This document shows positions 38,805 to 51,988 of a stretch of DNA of 64,000 nt, piece after piece. Source of the stretch: Enhygromyxa salina (lineage in GTDB: Bacteria; Myxococcota_A; Polyangia; Nannocystales; Nannocystaceae); NCBI RefSeq assembly GCF_000737335.2, contig NZ_JMCC02000004.1, positions 1-64,000 on the forward strand. The letters are read 5' to 3'. Every line of letters begins with the position of its first letter. Positions within the stretch are counted from its first letter, which is position 1. The notes beneath the pieces are model-generated. The model had not been told where the DNA came from and made no database searches. It saw nothing but the letters and a program-made list of their open reading frames with translations. The translations under genes and the position numbers were made by a program.

Positions 38805-39149
38805 ATGAGCGAGAGCATCGAGGAGATTCAGGCGGCCTATATCGACGAGGTGCGCGCCATCGCGCCCCAGCTCGAGGCCTGGCTGGAGCAGCGGATCGCG
38901 GAGGAGGACGAGGACACCGTCCTGCTGCGCTGGGCGACCGGGCTGGGCGGCCATCCGCGGTTCATCGAGATCTACCGTCGCTACTACCTGAAGATCGAAG
39001 AGCTGAACGAGGCCGCTCGGCAGGAGCTGCACGATCAGGCCGACGTGTTGATCAGCCAGGTCGAAGAGCTGGCCCCCGACATCGCCGAGATCGTGATCGG
39101 CCTCTTCTTCAATCCCATCGGCGTCGACGCCAACGAGGAGACCGTCTGA
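38805..39149 (+). CDS. Small helical protein, first of a paralogous pair
   Basis: A 114-residue soluble protein with ATG at 38805 and a good ribosome site (GGAGGCGGAGA). It is strongly acidic and helical (IQAAYIDEVRAIAPQLEAWL). The core GHPRFIEIYRRYYLKIEELN and the C-terminal FFNPIGVDANEETV align with the next gene, so the two are tandem paralogues. The family is unknown to me. Its stop overlaps the next start (TGATG). Confidence 0.75.
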   Translation: MSESIEEIQAAYIDEVRAIAPQLEAWLEQRIAEEDEDTVLLRWATGLGGHPRFIEIYRRYYLKIEELNEAARQELHDQADVLISQVEELAPDIAEIVIGLFFNPIGVDANEETV

Positions 39150-39640
39150 TGGCGGTGATCACCTACTTCGAAGTCGAGGACGGCAAGAGGCGGCTGCTGG
39201 AGCAGCCCGGCGACGTGGTGGCCCGCACCCCCGGCGGGATGGCGCGCGAGCTGGACGACGCCGTCGCCCCGGCGCATCGCGCGTTGTTCGACGAATACCT
39301 GGGCGACCTCCAGACCGCCCATGACATCGCCGAGCCCTGGTGGGCGGGGACGATCGAGGCGCAGCGGGCGCAGGGCTTGGATGAAGACGACGCGCTGGAG
39401 GCCGCCTTCACCAGGCGCGCCGCCGGTGCGGCCTCGCATCCCAAGGTGGTGTGGATCGTCCGCTCGTACTGGCTGCAGTGCGAAGAGGTGAACGGCGCCC
39501 TGCCGCCGGAGCAGCGGGTGTACCCGGAGGTCTTCCTGCTGAAGTGGCTGATCGACGCCGGCAAGGACGACCTGGTGACCCTCATCGCCTGCATGCCCTA
39601 CTGGCCCATGGGGCTGGACGCCGACGGCAACTGGGTCTGA
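39149..39640 (+). CDS. Small protein, second of the paralogous pair
   Basis: A 163-residue protein translationally coupled to the preceding gene. It adds an N-terminal ~50 residues (MAVITYFEVEDGKRRLLEQP) not present in its neighbour. The shared part is SHPKVVWIVRSYWLQCEEVN and the C-terminus YWPMGLDADGNWV, matching HPRFIEIYRRYYLKIEELN and FFNPIGVDANEETV of the first protein. The two may form a heterodimer; this is inferred from coupling and similarity. Function unknown. Bases 39641-39848 hold no gene. Confidence 0.75.
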   Translation: MAVITYFEVEDGKRRLLEQPGDVVARTPGGMARELDDAVAPAHRALFDEYLGDLQTAHDIAEPWWAGTIEAQRAQGLDEDDALEAAFTRRAAGAASHPKVVWIVRSYWLQCEEVNGALPPEQRVYPEVFLLKWLIDAGKDDLVTLIACMPYWPMGLDADGNWV

Positions 39641-39848
39641 GGCCTCAGGCCGAGGTGGTCGCGGTGAGGAGCAGGGCAGGGCGCGAGCGTCGGCCGCTTC
39701 GCGCTGCCAGCCCCGCTCGCGGTGCTGGTCCCGCTGCGCGAGCTGCTTGGCCGAGCAGCTCGCCAAGCAGCTCGCGCTCCCGGTCCTGCTCGACGCTTCG
39801 GAGCCGGAACCCGCCCCAAAGACTCGTGTCGGCGGTGCGCTTGCGAAC

Positions 39849-44308
<4,460 letters not shown>

Positions 44309-44312
<4 letters not shown>

Positions 44313-45583
44313 CCCAAGCCCCCGAGCCCAACGTACGCCTGCGCTCCGTGCTCCTCGATGTCGAGCCCGCGCTGCTCCTCGTCTGCGCTCACGCGCATGC
44401 CGGGCCCGCGATCGAGCGCCTTCATGATCAACATCGCCGAGGGAAACGCGAGCACCGCCACCGCACCCACGCCGATCAGCTGCTCGACAAAGGAGACGTC
44501 CGATACAAACAAGCCGAGCGCGAGGGTCCCCCACGCACCACACACGAGGTGGACCGAGATCGCACCCACCGGATCATCGAGCCTCAGGCGGTCGAGTAGC
44601 ATCACCGAGAACACCACCAGCATCCCGGCCGCGAGCCCGATCCCCAGCGCCGCGCCGATCTCGAGCAGATCGGCGCCGGCCGTGACCGCGACCAGACCCG
44701 CGAGCGCGCCGTTGAGCGACATCGACAGATCCGGCTTGCCCTGCACCAACCACGAGGCCCCGACCGCCGTCACGATCCCGCCAGCGGCGGCGATGCACGT
44801 GGCCACGAGCACACGCGAGATGACCCCCGGATCGGCCGACAGCACCGAGCCACCGTTGAAGCCGAACCACCCAAACCACAGCAGGAACACGCCGATCGTC
44901 GCGAGCGGCATGCTGTGACCGCGCATCGGGATCGTCTTGGTCACCAGCCGAGTCTCGCCGGTCTCATCGCGGACCTGCGTGGTCCGGTACTTGCCGATCC
45001 GCGGACCGAGCACGAGCACGCCAGCCAGCGCCCCCCACCCTCCGACGCCGTGGACGATCGTCGAGCCGGCGAAGTCGTGAAAGCCTCGCGCCGCCAGCCA
45101 GCCTCCGCCCCACAGCCACATGCCGGCGATCGGATAGACCAGCGCCACGAACACCGTCGAGAACAGCAAGAAGCTGCCCAGCCGCACGCGCTCCGCGACC
45201 GCCCCCGACACGATCGTCGCCGCCGTCGCCGCGAACATTCCCTGAAACAGAAAATCCGTCCAGTAAGTATAAGCTCCATTCGCGTAGGAAATCGACTCGG
45301 CGTTCGCAGGCGGGTGGAGACCAAATCCCGCAAATCCCCCCAACTGGCCGGCAAATTCGGCACCGGGGTACATCAGCGAGAAACCTACGCCCGCGTAGGT
45401 CAACAGCCCGATGGCAACCACGCACAGGTTCTTGAACAGGACGTTGACCGTGTTCTTGGCCTGGCTGAGACCGGCTTCCAGGGTCGCAAACCCGAGGTGC
45501 ATCGCAAACACCAAGATGGTTGCGAGGATCATCCACACGTTGTTCACGAAAAATAGGGCCTGTTCGCCAGCAGATGGCTCCAT
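44309..45583 (-). CDS. amtB: Ammonium transporter Amt
   Basis: A 424-residue, about eleven-helix ammonium channel. Family motifs are DFAGSTIVHGVGGWGALAGV (first pore His) and DDPVGAISVHLVCGAWGTL (second pore His), with WFGFNGGSVLSADPG between. The start at 45583 (MEPSAGEQALFF) lies just two bases after the expected +1 of a sigma-54 promoter, so the transcript may be leaderless. Its stop overlaps the gltB start, so uptake and assimilation of ammonium are encoded in one operon. No glnK (PII) gene is adjacent, unlike many amtB loci. Confidence 0.93.
45384..45399. promoter_or_regulatory. Possible third CCTAC-N6-GTAGG palindrome inside amtB
   Basis: CCTACGCCCGCGTAGG has the same arms and spacing as the intergenic sites but lies in amtB coding sequence (TYAGVG), so it may be coincidental. 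Confidence 0.25.
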
Positions 45584-45596
45584 GCCCACGTGTCTC

Positions 45597-45612
45597 GCAA
45601 GCTGCGTTCCGG
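45597..45612 (-). promoter_or_regulatory. Candidate sigma-54 promoter of amtB-gltB
   Basis: On the minus strand CCGGAACGCAGCTTGC has the invariant GG-N10-GC (-24/-12) spacing and agrees with much of the consensus TGGCACG-N4-TTGC (AACG and TTGC match). The +1 would be about two bases before the amtB ATG. The divergent gene is a sigma-54 activator, which makes this site credible. Confidence 0.6.
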
Positions 45613-45664
45613 TCGAAGTTAATAAAATATACAATAAAATCAAATACTTACGCTAAGTCTTCTT

Positions 45665-45680
45665 CCTACATTTGCGTAGG
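45665..45680. promoter_or_regulatory. Palindromic operator 1 (CCTAC-N6-GTAGG)
   Basis: CCTACATTTGCGTAGG is a perfect 5-bp inverted repeat with a 6-bp spacer. Its centre is about 88 bp upstream of the predicted amtB +1, a normal distance for a sigma-54 enhancer. A weaker palindrome (ACTTA-CGC-TAAGT, 45646-45658) lies between it and the promoter. Confidence 0.55.
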
Positions 45681-45693
45681 CTCGTTGTGACCG

Positions 45694-45709
45694 GCTACAT
45701 TTTTGTAGG
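45694..45709. promoter_or_regulatory. Palindromic operator 2 (GCTAC-N6-GTAGG)
   Basis: GCTACATTTTTGTAGG repeats site 1 with one changed outer base, 29 bp away, and directly abuts the regulator's ATG. Binding here could also repress the regulator's own translation or transcription start, i.e. autoregulation. Confidence 0.5.
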
Positions 45710-47233
<1,524 letters not shown>

Positions 47234-47266
47234 ATGCCGTGCCGATCCGGTAGTGCCGGGCCGCGA

Positions 47267-47593
47267 TCAACCGCCGAAGGTCCAGCTGCGCGTCACGTTG
47301 GCGTCGCCGCCGTCGCTTGGCTTGGGCCAGCCGCTGGTCGGCACCGCCGCGCGAATACACTTGTCGAGCGGAGCCGAGGCCCCCTTCAGCTTGATGCTGT
47401 TGGCGCTGCCGCTCCACCGGATCACCAAGCTGAGCTCGACCTCCATCGGGGCCTTCGCGCCAGCCGTGACCGCTTCGGTCCAGCAGCTCGGCAGCACCGC
47501 GTCGACCAGCCCGAGACGAGTCGCCACCGCGTTGCGCGAGACCTTGCCTCGCACCTCCGTCGCCGTGGCCTGGATGTTGGTGCCGGCCACCAC
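47267..47593 (-). CDS. AgmX/PglI C-terminal-like domain, possibly a detached tail
   Basis: A 108-residue frame from GTG 47593. The order 'GKVSRNAVATRLGLVDAVLP-SCW', 'VELSLVIRWSG', 'LDKCIRAAVPTSGWPKP', 'VTRSWTFGG' resembles the AgmX/PglI C-terminal domain of myxobacterial motility and envelope proteins, which normally sits at the end of a longer protein. It lies in the same frame as the LRR gene upstream, separated by two TGA codons (47606-47608 and 47729-47731). It could be a remnant, an independent small gene, or the end of a longer recoded product. Confidence 0.5.
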   Translation of the reverse strand: MVAGTNIQATATEVRGKVSRNAVATRLGLVDAVLPSCWTEAVTAGAKAPMEVELSLVIRWSGSANSIKLKGASAPLDKCIRAAVPTSGWPKPSDGGDANVTRSWTFGG

Positions 47594-47605
47594 CGGGTCG
47601 AGCGC

Positions 47606-47704
47606 TCAGTCGAACTCGGGGCGCGCAGGCGGCAGCTCGCCCAGCCAGCCGATCTTTCGCAGGCACCGCTCGCACAGGTGCGTCTCGCGGTCGATCGTCA
47701 CCAC
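47606..47704 (-). CDS. Small CxxC segment after the LRR gene
   Basis: From GTG 47704 the frame encodes 32 residues including THLCERCLRKIGWLGELPPA and ends at TGA 47606. Third positions are strongly G/C. It continues the LRR reading frame beyond that gene's TGA, so it may be the former C-terminus of the LRR protein rather than a separate gene. Confidence 0.3.
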   Translation of the reverse strand: MVTIDRETHLCERCLRKIGWLGELPPARPEFD

Positions 47705-47728
47705 GCTCCCTTGCGGATCCTCCGCCGC

Positions 47729-49081
47729 TCACCCAACGAGCGTGAGCGAAGGGAACGCCTCGCGCAGCTCCGGCGTGGCCGTTCCCGGCTGGCAGAACAG
47801 GGTAGCGACACCCGCCCACGGCGCCGCCGCCAATGCCTCCAGCGCCTCGTGGCTCGGCGCAACGCCGTGGAGTTCCACCTTCCGTGCCGAACGAATCGAG
47901 GCGATCGAACGGTAGCCCGCCGGGGTCAACCCGGAAGCGTCGGCGACACCAAGGTTCTCGAGGTCCGCCACGGAGGGGATCGCCGTGAGCACCTCGTCCG
48001 TGACGGGCCCCGTGAGCCGGAGAGTTCGGACGCCCGGGAGGCGAGACACGAGGCCCGCAAGCCCTTGCGGGGTGACCTTGTTCTTCATGGCGAGGAGCTC
48101 GAACGACGTCAGGCTCGTCAGGCCATGGAGCGCCTCGAGGCCCGCGTCGGTCAGCTGCTCGGCGCCATGGATCCCAAGGTGCTCGAGCTGGGTCATGACC
48201 CCGAGCGGAGCGATCGACTTGTCGGTCATGCGCCGGCCGTTGCGGCCGCCTTCGCCGACATCGAGGTGTGTCAGCGAGAGCTTTGCGATGGCCTTGATGG
48301 CGGGCGTCTTCACTGCCTCGCAGTCCACCACGCCGAGCTCGCGCAGGGTCGTCCAGCCCTCGAGGCTCGCGGTGAGCCCCTTGGGGGTGATGACGTGCGG
48401 GGGGCTGGCCAGCGGCTGCCCGAGGGAGAGCGCCTGCAGCGTCGGTGACGTCCGGAGGACGGCGAGGTGCGCGTCGGACATCCACTGATCGTTGTCTCGG
48501 ACGTCGACCGCGCGGAGCCGCGGCATCGACACCAGCGACCGTAGCGCCTCGGGTGCGAGGCTCCACCCGTTCGACAGGTGCACAATCTCCAGCGAGGCTG
48601 ACGTGGCGAGCTCCGCCAGCGCGGCCTCGGCCTCCTCGCCTTCCGAGAACCCCTCGAGTGAGACGAAGCGGAGCCTGGACGCGCGAGCCAGCGGCCGCAG
48701 CCCCTCCACGGTCAATGGCTTGCCCGGGGTCTGCATCGCGAAGTCGACCGCGACCGCTTCGAGGTGGGGGAGGTGCTCGAGTCCGTCGAGCGAGCGGGCC
48801 GGATGGTCGTGGCCCGGGTCGACACGAAGTCGGAGCATGCGAAGAGACGGTAGGTCAGCGAGCGCTCCAAGCCCCACCCTCCAGTCAAACAGCGCAAGCG
48901 TCGTCACCTGCTTCAGGCGCGACAGCTCGGCCACGCGCGTCTCGGTCAGGGGCTCGTGGAGTTGGACGAACGGGACGTCGGGGATCGGGTCAGCTGCTCG
49001 GACATCTCCCGTGGAGGAGAGCGCGTAGGGGATGAACATCCGCGTGAGCTCGGTATGTGCGCTCGACGTTCGGTACAGCAT
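47729..49081 (-). CDS. Leucine-rich-repeat protein
   Basis: A 450-residue protein made mostly of leucine-rich repeats of the ribonuclease-inhibitor/'internalin-like' kind: LADLPSLRMLRLRVDPG, LEHLPHLEAVAVDF, LVSMPRLRAVDVRDN, LGVMTQLEHLGIHGAEQLTD, LHGLTSLTSFELLAM and LPGVRTLRLTGPVTDEVLTA. There is no signal peptide, so it is probably cytoplasmic and binds a protein partner. It begins MLYRTSSAHTELTRMFIPYA; an internal ATG (MFIPYALSS) is possible. The frame continues past its TGA into a coding-like CxxC segment. Confidence 0.82.
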   Translation of the reverse strand: MLYRTSSAHTELTRMFIPYALSSTGDVRAADPIPDVPFVQLHEPLTETRVAELSRLKQVTTLALFDWRVGLGALADLPSLRMLRLRVDPGHDHPARSLDGLEHLPHLEAVAVDFAMQTPGKPLTVEGLRPLARASRLRFVSLEGFSEGEEAEAALAELATSASLEIVHLSNGWSLAPEALRSLVSMPRLRAVDVRDNDQWMSDAHLAVLRTSPTLQALSLGQPLASPPHVITPKGLTASLEGWTTLRELGVVDCEAVKTPAIKAIAKLSLTHLDVGEGGRNGRRMTDKSIAPLGVMTQLEHLGIHGAEQLTDAGLEALHGLTSLTSFELLAMKNKVTPQGLAGLVSRLPGVRTLRLTGPVTDEVLTAIPSVADLENLGVADASGLTPAGYRSIASIRSARKVELHGVAPSHEALEALAAAPWAGVATLFCQPGTATPELREAFPSLTLVG

Positions 49082-49661
49082 GGGGCCTCATAACACCGCA
49101 AGCGCCGGCGCCATAATGGCCGTCGATCGGGACCGACACTGTCTCCGAGCCGGAGGCCGATGAACTCGAACCCCAGGCGGGCTTCGTAGCGGGGACGACG
49201 ACCGACGAAGAGGACGGACGCGATAGTCTGTACTCCCGACCTCGCAGTCGGCGCTTCGCTCGGGGGTGATCGGCCGATGGCGATGGTCTCGACGTCCTGT
49301 CGCGCGCGCGCGAGCAGGGGCATTGATGACGATCACGACCGACCCCGAGCAACAGCGGGACCGGGGGAGGCCGGCGACGACGACGAGCCCATCGGGTCGG
49401 GCCGCCCCCCACACAGATCCGAGGGAGCAGAATTACGGCGCTCGGCTCCTACTTCGGGTGTCGGCGGCGACGCGCTCGTCAGGCCAAGGATGAAGGACCG
49501 TCTCGCCTCGCACGCGGAGTGGGTGCCGAAGTTCTACATGGCGATGCGTGAGCACTACGTGACCGTGACGAGCGGCTCGTAGCAGACTGGCTGTGAGCGA
49601 GTCAGCGGCCCGCCAACGAGCCACCGTGGGTGGCTCGCTAGCGGACCGTCGAGCACCGACA
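49082..49661. other. Decayed stretch without a supported full gene
   Basis: No complete gene is evident. On the plus strand 49490-49582 encodes 30 residues (KDRLASHAEWVPKFYMAMRE) with almost perfect G/C third positions and is probably the end of a lost gene or a tiny protein. A short coding-like minus-strand stretch near 49140-49230 (GRRPRYEARLGFEFIGLRLG) is probably another remnant. Confidence 0.3.
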
Positions 49662-50087
49662 TCAACCGGTGCTGGTCTGCGGACCCCGAGCGGGCTCGTC
49701 GAGCTCGTTGATCTCCGCCTCACTCAACAGCCGCGAGCTAATCACGAACCGAATCCCGCTTGGGGCCTCGAGCGAGAAGCCAGAGCCGCGCCCCTCGACG
49801 ACGTCGAGGGTCAGGTGGGTGTGCTTCCACGGCTCGTACTGCTTGCCGCCGATGTACCAGGCAGTCCCGCAGACGTGACCGAGCAGCACGTCACGCTGAC
49901 CGATCATGAACTCGCCGAGCGGGTAGCACATCGGCGCGCTGCCATCACAGCAGCCACCGCTTTGATGTAACAACAGCGGCCCGTGCTCGGCTTGCAGCCG
50001 GCCCAACCACACGGCTGCGGCCGGCGTGACGCTCACGCGCGAGGGGCTGGCGCCATCGCTGACACCGTTACCGTCAACATCGTTCAT
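49662..50087 (-). CDS. DUF779 protein, aldehyde dehydrogenase companion
   Basis: A 141-residue protein of the DUF779 family, recognised by GPLLLHQSGGCCDGSAPMCY and the DVLLGHVCGTAWYIGG and KHTHLTLDVVEGRGSGFSLE segments. Conserved Cys and His suggest metal binding. DUF779 genes are typically found directly beside acetaldehyde/aldehyde dehydrogenase genes, exactly as here: it follows the dehydrogenase on the same strand with a six-base gap. Its biochemical role is unknown. Confidence 0.88.
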   Translation of the reverse strand: MNDVDGNGVSDGASPSRVSVTPAAAVWLGRLQAEHGPLLLHQSGGCCDGSAPMCYPLGEFMIGQRDVLLGHVCGTAWYIGGKQYEPWKHTHLTLDVVEGRGSGFSLEAPSGIRFVISSRLLSEAEINELDEPARGPQTSTG

Positions 50088-50093
50088 GGCGGC

Positions 50094-51620
50094 CTAGAAG
50101 AACCCCATCGGGTTCTCGTCGTAGCTCACCAGCAGGTTTTTGACGTTCTGATAGTGCCCGAGCATCATCTTATGGTTCTCGCGTCCGACACCGGATTGTT
50201 TGTAGCCCCCAAAGGCCGCATGCGCGGGGTAGAGGTGGTAGCAATTGGTCCACACCCGCCCGGCCTCGATCGCGCGACCGGCCCTGAATGCGGTGTGCAT
50301 GTTGCGGGTCCAGACCCCGGCGCCGAGCCCATAGAGGGTGTCGTTGGCGATCTTGATGGCGTCGTCGTAGTCCTCGAAGCTGGTACACGAGACGACCGGA
50401 CCAAAGATCTCCTCTTGGAAGACACGCATGGCGTTGTCACCAGAGAAGATCGTGGGCTGCATGTACCAGCCCTTGGCGAGCGGTCCGCCGAGCTCGGCCC
50501 GGGCACCACCGAGCAGCACCTTGGCGCCCTCCTGCTTGCCGATCTCGACGTAGCGCAGGATCTTCTCGAGTTGATCGTTGGACGCCTGCGCGCCGACGGT
50601 GGTCGCGGTGTCGAGCGGGTTGCCGGGCTGCGACTTTTGCTTGGCGCGCTCGACCGCCATCTCCATGAATTGCGAGAAGATGCTCGCTTGGATCAGCGCG
50701 CGCGACGGGCACGTGCAGACCTCACCCTGGTTGAGCGCAAACAAGCCAAAACCCTCGAGGCTCTTTTGCCGAAACGCGTCATCCTGGTCGAGCACGTCCG
50801 CGAAGAACAGGTTGGGGCTCTTGCCGCCGAGCTCGAGCGTGACCGGGATGATGTTCTCCGACGCGTACTGCATGATCAGCCGGCCGGTGGTGGTCTCGCC
50901 CGTGAACGCGATCTTGGCCACGCGGTCGCTCGACGCGAGCGGCTTGCCGGCCTCGAAGCCAAACCCCTGGACAATATTGAGCACACCTGGGGGCAGCAGA
51001 TCTCCGATCAGCTCCATCAATACGCAGATGCTGGCGGGGGTCTGCTCGGCGGGCTTGAGGACCACGGCGTTGCCGGCCGCGAGCGCGGGCGCTAGCTTCC
51101 ACACGGCCATCAAGATCGGGAAGTTCCAGGGGATGATCTGGCCGACGACGCCGAGCGGCTCATGCAGGTGATACGCGACGGTGTTGGCGTCGATCTCGGC
51201 CATCGAGCCCTCTTGCGCACGGATACACCCGGCGAAGTAGCGGAAGTGGTCGATTGCGAGGGGCAGATCCGCGGCCAGGGTCTCGCGCACGGGCTTGCCG
51301 TTGTCCCACGCCTCGGCAACGGCGAGCATCTCGATGTTGGCCTCCATGCGATCGGCGATCTTGTTGAGGATCAGCGCTCGCTCAGCCACGCTGGTCTTGC
51401 CCCACGCGGACTTGGCCGCATGCGCAGCGTCGAGCGCGAGCTCGATGTCCTCGGCGCTCGAGCGGGCGATCTCGCAGAAGGACTCGCCCGTGACCGGCGA
51501 TGGGTTCTCGAAGTACTGGCCCTTGCGTGGCTCGGTCCACTTGCCGCCGATGTAGTTGAGGTAGCGTGACGCGAACTTGACGTTGGCGCCGTCGGTGTTG
51601 GGGAATTTGTAGATCGTCAT
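50094..51620 (-). CDS. NAD-dependent aldehyde dehydrogenase
   Basis: A 508-residue aldehyde dehydrogenase of the AldB/ExaC (acetaldehyde) type. Visible motifs are PWNFPILMAVWKLAPALAAG, FTGETTTGRLIMQYASENI, the catalytic Glu in TLELGGKSPN, and the catalytic Cys in LNQGEVCTCPSRAL. The C-terminus carries FGGYKQSGVGRENHKMML. ATG 51620 is chosen; the frame upstream is not family-like. It oxidises aldehydes to acids in the cytoplasm. With DUF779 it forms a two-gene operon. Confidence 0.94.
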   Translation of the reverse strand: MTIYKFPNTDGANVKFASRYLNYIGGKWTEPRKGQYFENPSPVTGESFCEIARSSAEDIELALDAAHAAKSAWGKTSVAERALILNKIADRMEANIEMLAVAEAWDNGKPVRETLAADLPLAIDHFRYFAGCIRAQEGSMAEIDANTVAYHLHEPLGVVGQIIPWNFPILMAVWKLAPALAAGNAVVLKPAEQTPASICVLMELIGDLLPPGVLNIVQGFGFEAGKPLASSDRVAKIAFTGETTTGRLIMQYASENIIPVTLELGGKSPNLFFADVLDQDDAFRQKSLEGFGLFALNQGEVCTCPSRALIQASIFSQFMEMAVERAKQKSQPGNPLDTATTVGAQASNDQLEKILRYVEIGKQEGAKVLLGGARAELGGPLAKGWYMQPTIFSGDNAMRVFQEEIFGPVVSCTSFEDYDDAIKIANDTLYGLGAGVWTRNMHTAFRAGRAIEAGRVWTNCYHLYPAHAAFGGYKQSGVGRENHKMMLGHYQNVKNLLVSYDENPMGFF

Positions 51621-51988
51621 CGGGTTCCTATCGGTGACAGGATGATTGCCCAGATCGCGACCGGCTTGGGCCGAGTCGCTTGGCCCAGGCGGTGCGATGG
51701 CCAAGCGCTGCCCCGGACCGGCTTCGATGACGCCGCTGGCTCACTTCGCCCTGGGCCAGTGTTCAGCGCTGCCGTTGGCCTGTTTGGGGACCAAGCCGCG
51801 CGGCCGGGATGGAGCGACGGATGCGCGAGCCTGGCTCTGCGGCCCTGGGCTGCGCCAACCTCCGGAGCCGAGATGGGCGCGGGGAAAGGGGGACACGCGG
51901 CGTCTGATCTCGCTAGCATCTGGGCCACGGCTGCGAGGCCGGAGGTTCGGCCGTCGCCGAGCGGCGCGTCTCGTCGGGCGAGCTCACG
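51621..51988. other. Intergenic region upstream of the peptide cluster
   Basis: About 370 bases between the divergent dehydrogenase and the exporter gene. I see no precursor-like small gene with a ribosome site and no clear promoter. It presumably contains promoters for both directions. Confidence 0.3.

Noticed and set aside
45384..45399. Third CCTAC-N6-GTAGG palindrome treated as a certain operator
   Set aside because: It lies inside amtB coding sequence and fits the codons needed there, so chance cannot be excluded; kept only as a low-confidence site.
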